Below, one piece after another: positions 61,164 through 64,000 of a stretch of DNA of 64,000 bases. This stretch comes from an uncultured Ezakiella sp. (GTDB lineage Bacteria; Bacillota; Clostridia; Tissierellales; Peptoniphilaceae). The stretch spans positions 62,001 through 126,000 of the forward strand of contig NZ_CALTVH010000004.1 in the NCBI RefSeq assembly GCF_943913045.1, read 5' to 3'. The notes beneath the pieces are model-generated. The model was not told the DNA's origin and did no database searches. It saw only the letters and a list, made by a program, of their open reading frames with translations. Every line of letters starts with the position of its first letter. The first letter of the stretch is position 1. The position numbers and the translations under genes are program-made.

Positions 61164-61444
61164 TATAAATAAATATTTTTGTCGGACTTCCTATAAATAG
61201 AAAGCACGCTTCCCATTTTTTGCACAAATTCTACGCCTAACTTTTCCTCTAAGACCTCAAAAAGCTCATAGGCATCTACATCTGTGTTTTGCAGCAATTG
61301 TATCTTCATAATTTCATTTTTATTTAAATATAAATCAATAGCCTCGATTAGCTCGTCGCTAATCCCACCCTTGCCAACGCGGATGGCTGGCTTTTGGGTG
61401 TTTAGCTTTGATTTTAAAAATGCTCTTTCCTTAGCTGTAATCAT
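61163..61444 (-). CDS. yhbY: CRM-domain RNA-binding protein YhbY
   Basis: 93 aa, one CRM domain involved in 50S assembly: KERAFLKSKLNTQKPAIRVG then GGISDELIEAIDLYLNKNE. GAGGA before the ATG. It lies six bases after the obgE stop, the usual Firmicute neighbour. Confidence 0.93.
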   Translation of the reverse strand: MITAKERAFLKSKLNTQKPAIRVGKGGISDELIEAIDLYLNKNEIMKIQLLQNTDVDAYELFEVLEEKLGVEFVQKMGSVLSIYRKSDKNIYL

Positions 61445-61450
61445 TGTCCT

Positions 61451-62710
61451 CTACTCCATGTGTTCAAATTCATATCCAAAGACATCGACTATGTCTCCGT
61501 CCTTAATACCCAGCTCGCGCAGCTGGTCCATAATGCCAATCCGACTTAGGAAGTCTTGGAAACGCCTTACACTGTCTGGCTCTGTAAAATCTGTCCCCAT
61601 GAAATAATATTCGACATGGTCGCCAGTAATGTAATATATGTCGCCTTCCTTCCAGACCTTGATTGGTCTTTCTTCGAATTCAGCCTCAGCAAATTCTTCC
61701 ACCTCAGCCTCTGCTGGCAATTCTTGAAACTTGTTAAAGAGGGCATACTTCAATTCCTTGACACCCTTTAGGCTTGCGGCTGAAATTACAAAGACCTCTT
61801 CTCCGGTTTTTTCTTCAAATTTTTTCTTGATCTCAAGAATTTCTTCCTCTGTCATCAAATCAGTTTTGTTTAAGGCAATGACTTCGACTTTTTGGCTGAG
61901 TTTTTCTGAATAGTCTTTCATCTCCCGCCTTAAAATCTCATAGTCTTCGATTGGATCACGGCCCTCTGAACCCGATGCGTCAATCACATGGCAAAGGAGT
62001 CTGACCCTTTCAACGTGCCTCAAAAACTTTAGGCCCAGTCCTGCTCCGCCGGACGCCCCTTCAATGATGCCCGGTATATCACAGGCCACGTATGACCTGC
62101 CCTCTTCCACAAAAACCACGCCCAGGTTTGGCTCGAGTGTTGTGAAATGATAATTGGCAATCTTTGGTTTAGCTGCAGAAATAATTGAGAGTAAACTGGA
62201 TTTTCCCACATTTGGAAAACCAACAAAGCCCACGTCTGCAATTAATTTTAATTCCAATTCGATTTCAATCTCTTGGCCACGTGCGCCCGGCTCCATAAAG
62301 GTCGGCGCCTGACGGGTAGCAGTTCTAAAATGCCAGTTGCCCCTGCCGCCTCTGCCGCCCTTGACAATTACAAATTCTTCGCCAACTTCCTTGAAGTCGT
62401 ATAGAATGCCTTCCTTGCCAACTTGCTTGACCACAGTGCCCACAGGAACCTTGAGATAAAGATCTTGACCGTCCTTGCCTTTTTTCAGGTTGTTCATCCC
62501 GTTCTCGCCGTTTTCTGCCTTAAATTTTGTTTTAAATCTATAATCGATGAGCGAATTCAAATTGTCAGTTGCGACCAAAATAATATTGCCGCCCTTGCCA
62601 CCATCGCCACCGTGCGGGCCACCCTTAGGCTCATACTTTTCGCGTCTCCAACCAATATGTCCATCTCCGCCCTTGCCCGCTTTTAATTGTAGTCTAACTT
62701 TATCAAACAT
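61451..62710 (-). CDS. obgE: Obg family GTPase (ObgE/CgtA)
   Basis: 419 aa ribosome-assembly and stress GTPase. Start ATG 62710, since the earlier GTG lies in the AGGTG ribosome-binding site. Obg fold (1-158) with glycine-rich helices (GGDGGKGGNIILVA), G domain with G1 GFPNVGKSSLL, G3 DIPGIIEGA, G4 NKTD and G5 SAASLKG, and the C-terminal OCT domain ending GYEFEHME. A terminator separates it from rpmA upstream. Confidence 0.96.
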   Translation of the reverse strand: MFDKVRLQLKAGKGGDGHIGWRREKYEPKGGPHGGDGGKGGNIILVATDNLNSLIDYRFKTKFKAENGENGMNNLKKGKDGQDLYLKVPVGTVVKQVGKEGILYDFKEVGEEFVIVKGGRGGRGNWHFRTATRQAPTFMEPGARGQEIEIELELKLIADVGFVGFPNVGKSSLLSIISAAKPKIANYHFTTLEPNLGVVFVEEGRSYVACDIPGIIEGASGGAGLGLKFLRHVERVRLLCHVIDASGSEGRDPIEDYEILRREMKDYSEKLSQKVEVIALNKTDLMTEEEILEIKKKFEEKTGEEVFVISAASLKGVKELKYALFNKFQELPAEAEVEEFAEAEFEERPIKVWKEGDIYYITGDHVEYYFMGTDFTEPDSVRRFQDFLSRIGIMDQLRELGIKDGDIVDVFGYEFEHME

Positions 62711-62726
62711 AATAATCACCTACTTA

Positions 62727-62753
62727 CAAAAAAAGCTTGACCTAAGTCAAGCT
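62727..62753 (-). terminator. Terminator between rpmA and obgE
   Basis: Minus-strand stem AGCTTGAC / GTCAAGCT (62753-62746 with 62741-62734), four-base loop, seven T, six bases after the rpmA stop. It would reduce readthrough from the ribosomal genes into obgE. Confidence 0.9.
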
Positions 62754-62758
62754 GATTC

Positions 62759-63046
62759 TTAAGCGATTTCTCTTGGATAAACGCTTACTTGTGTTCTCTT
62801 CTTACTTTTCTTTTCAAATTTTACAACGCCATCAATCTTAGCAAATAGCGTGTCGTCGGATCCTCTACCAACATTGTTGCCAGCGTGAATCTTTGTTCCT
62901 CTTTGACGAACAAGGATGTTACCAGCTGTAACAATTTGGCCATCGCCGCGTTTTGTTCCCAAGCGCTTAGCAATAGAATCTCTACCGTTTTTAGAAGATG
63001 CAGCTCCCTTTTTAGAAGCAAATAATTGAAGATTTAATTTAAACAT
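62759..63046 (-). CDS. rpmA: 50S ribosomal protein L27
   Basis: 95 aa with the Firmicute N-terminal extension MFKLNLQLFASKKGAASSKN. The first nine residues are removed by Prp to expose the A/G start that reaches the peptidyl-transferase centre. GRDSIAKRLGTKRGDGQ and RQRGTKIHAGNNVGRGSDDT are L27 hallmarks. Located one base after prp. Confidence 0.97.
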   Translation of the reverse strand: MFKLNLQLFASKKGAASSKNGRDSIAKRLGTKRGDGQIVTAGNILVRQRGTKIHAGNNVGRGSDDTLFAKIDGVVKFEKKSKKRTQVSVYPREIA

Positions 63047-63047
63047 T

Positions 63048-63380
63048 CTATTCCTCCATTTCTAATCGGACAAATTGCCCATAGCTTTCCACCAGACTTT
63101 TAACCCCTTCTAATAGAGTTCTCATAATCAGATCTAAGTCGTCGCTTTGGACCTTGGAAATAAATTCCATCAGACTCTCGTCATCGTCCTCGATCATTTT
63201 TTCAGTATAATCGCCCTTCTTAAGCTGGCAATTAACTATGGCCGACCTGTAAACAGTGTGGGTGAGAACACTCACAGCCGCACATACAATGTCCTTGCCG
63301 TAGTCATCATATCCTGCATGACCCTGTGACCTAAATCCGTAAAAACCCTTTTCATTCTTAAAAAGAGTTACGACTATCAT
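63048..63380 (-). CDS. prp: Ribosomal-processing cysteine protease Prp
   Basis: 110 aa. Catalytic His21 (GHAGYDDYGKDIV) and Cys33 (VCAAVSVLT) are present. It trims the L27 extension, an essential step in Firmicutes. Sits between rplU (one-base overlap) and rpmA, the conserved position. Confidence 0.95.
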   Translation of the reverse strand: MIVVTLFKNEKGFYGFRSQGHAGYDDYGKDIVCAAVSVLTHTVYRSAIVNCQLKKGDYTEKMIEDDDESLMEFISKVQSDDLDLIMRTLLEGVKSLVESYGQFVRLEMEE

Positions 63381-63694
63381 TAGATAGCCAAGCTTTCAAT
63401 TTGTACTCTTGTGAAAGGTTGTCTGTGGCCTTTTTTCTTGCGATAGTTCTTTTTAGCTTTGTATTTGAAAACGATAACTTTCTTAGCCTTACCATTCTTA
63501 AGAACTTTCGCACTTACGCTTGCGCCCTCAACATATGGCTTACCAACTTTAATCGCCCCATCATCACCAGAAGCTAATAGAACCTTGTCGAAAACTACCA
63601 TTTCGCCTTCGCCTGCGCCTAGTTTTTCAACGTGTAGCACATCGCCTTCTTTGACTTGGTATTGCTTTCCACCAGTTTCAATAATTGCGTACAT
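63380..63694 (-). CDS. rplU: 50S ribosomal protein L21
   Basis: 104 aa. MYAIIETGGKQYQVKEGDVL is the family's N-terminus, and FKYKAKKNYRKKKGHRQPFT the C-terminal RNA-binding part. GGAGGTGG precedes the ATG. First gene of rplU-prp-rpmA, with a leader that is likely regulatory. Confidence 0.97.
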   Translation of the reverse strand: MYAIIETGGKQYQVKEGDVLHVEKLGAGEGEMVVFDKVLLASGDDGAIKVGKPYVEGASVSAKVLKNGKAKKVIVFKYKAKKNYRKKKGHRQPFTRVQIESLAI

Positions 63695-63781
63695 AATCCA
63701 CCTCCATTGTGATTTAGTCTCGCCGTCTAAGGTGGCCCATAAAAATAAGCACTTAAAAACCTGTTCCGTGCGGAAGATTAC
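63695..63781 (-). promoter_or_regulatory. L21-type leader of rplU (probable autoregulatory structure)
   Basis: About 85 bases between the expected transcription start and rplU. Paired stretches such as GGGCCACCTTAG..CTAAATC and a GCGGAA-rich 5' part suggest a structured RNA. Firmicute L21 leaders are described as autoregulatory; the match here is by position and length, not checked with a model. Confidence 0.5.
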
Positions 63782-63787
63782 CTACTA

Positions 63788-63816
63788 ATAATACCACATA
63801 AAAAGCCCAGTGTCAA
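63788..63816 (-). promoter_or_regulatory. Promoter of rplU-prp-rpmA
   Basis: Minus-strand TTGACA (63816-63811), 17 bases, TATTAT (63793-63788), about 94 bases before rplU. Confidence 0.85.
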
Positions 63817-64000
63817 GGATTTGCCAGAAAAAATTTCTACTAAGGCGGATATTTCCATTAAAGAATCCCGCCATGTAGGGGACCAATAGCGGGAGTTTTT
63901 TGCGTGTGACTTGCAAGATTTATTTAAAAGCATTCATGTCCTCAGTCTTGCAAGCCTGGGCATTTGTAAATTATTTTTGCATTTGCTTTTTCAAAAGTGA
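63817..64000. other. Non-coding window edge
   Basis: No gene seen. A stem TCCCGC/GCGGGA (63866-63871 with 63889-63894) followed by six T on the plus strand looks like a terminator, but no plus-strand gene leads into it. Farther on there is an inverted pair CTTGCAAGA/TCTTGCAAG. Confidence 0.5.

Noticed and set aside
63866..63902. Plus-strand terminator-like hairpin near the window end
   Set aside because: No plus-strand gene precedes it within the window; it may belong to something outside or be an upstream minus-strand terminator, so it was not annotated separately.

Overview
The window is a low-GC stretch of a Gram-positive anaerobe's chromosome. Three things point to the Firmicutes/Tissierellia, probably near Peptoniphilaceae (inferred from gene content only; no 16S or marker search was possible). 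These are the L27 N-terminal extension with its Prp protease, the gene orders glmU-prs-pth-mfd, gdpP-rplI-dnaB and rplU-prp-rpmA-obgE, and an NAD-linked [FeFe]-hydrogenase next to a B12-type ribonucleotide reductase. No sporulation genes, phage, insertion sequence, CRISPR array or rRNA were recognised.

Layout. 1-13.3 kb (minus strand): a housekeeping run ending in mfd (cut by the window edge), with prs, glmU, leuS, asnS, a DivIC-like protein, the S4 protein RqcP, a PAS-PP2C phosphatase and a 23S rRNA methyltransferase. 13.3-16.7 kb: Mn-type superoxide dismutase and a nitrate/sulfonate-type ABC importer whose binding protein carries an N-terminal stalk domain. 16.9-20.7 kb (plus): hydCBA behind a consensus promoter. 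20.9-28.9 kb: accessory genes, namely GNAT, cupin, a sodium:solute symporter paired with an odd metallophosphoesterase, a frameshifted pirin, DegV, MATE and a KdgT-type permease. 29.0-35.2 kb (minus): secA-prfB-tsaE-tsaB-rimI-tsaD, with a classic programmed frameshift in prfB. 35.5-41.9 kb: a membrane protein, a glycosylasparaginase, and a siderophore importer with a DtxR/IdeR-like box over its promoter, divergent from a TetR gene. 42.1-44.3 kb: nrdJ behind an NrdR-like palindrome. 44.7-56.5 kb (minus): DNA replication, c-di-AMP turnover and cell-elongation genes (dnaB, rplI, gdpP, RNase E/G-like, an unusually long PBP2, mreD, mreC, radC). 56.6-58.0 kb (plus): a B-box zinc protein and MgtC. 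59.3-63.8 kb (minus): the rplU-prp-rpmA / obgE-yhbY-nadD-yqeK-rsfS-ridA ribosome and NAD cluster.

The least ordinary part is the 1.3 kb between mgtC and ridA (57954-59271). It contains a tRNA-Leu(CAG) with no long variable arm, a 60-bp exact duplication of that tRNA's 5' half and upstream flank, two copies of a 72-bp element whose hairpin shows compensatory base changes, a multibranched palindromic element of about 185 bp, a 40-bp direct repeat before two tiny ORFs, and a consensus promoter with no gene after it. This is the best place to look for an undescribed RNA or small mobile element.

Gene starts were moved from the longest ORF where a Shine-Dalgarno sequence clearly selects a later start. 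All promoter, operator and terminator calls come from reading the sequence by eye.
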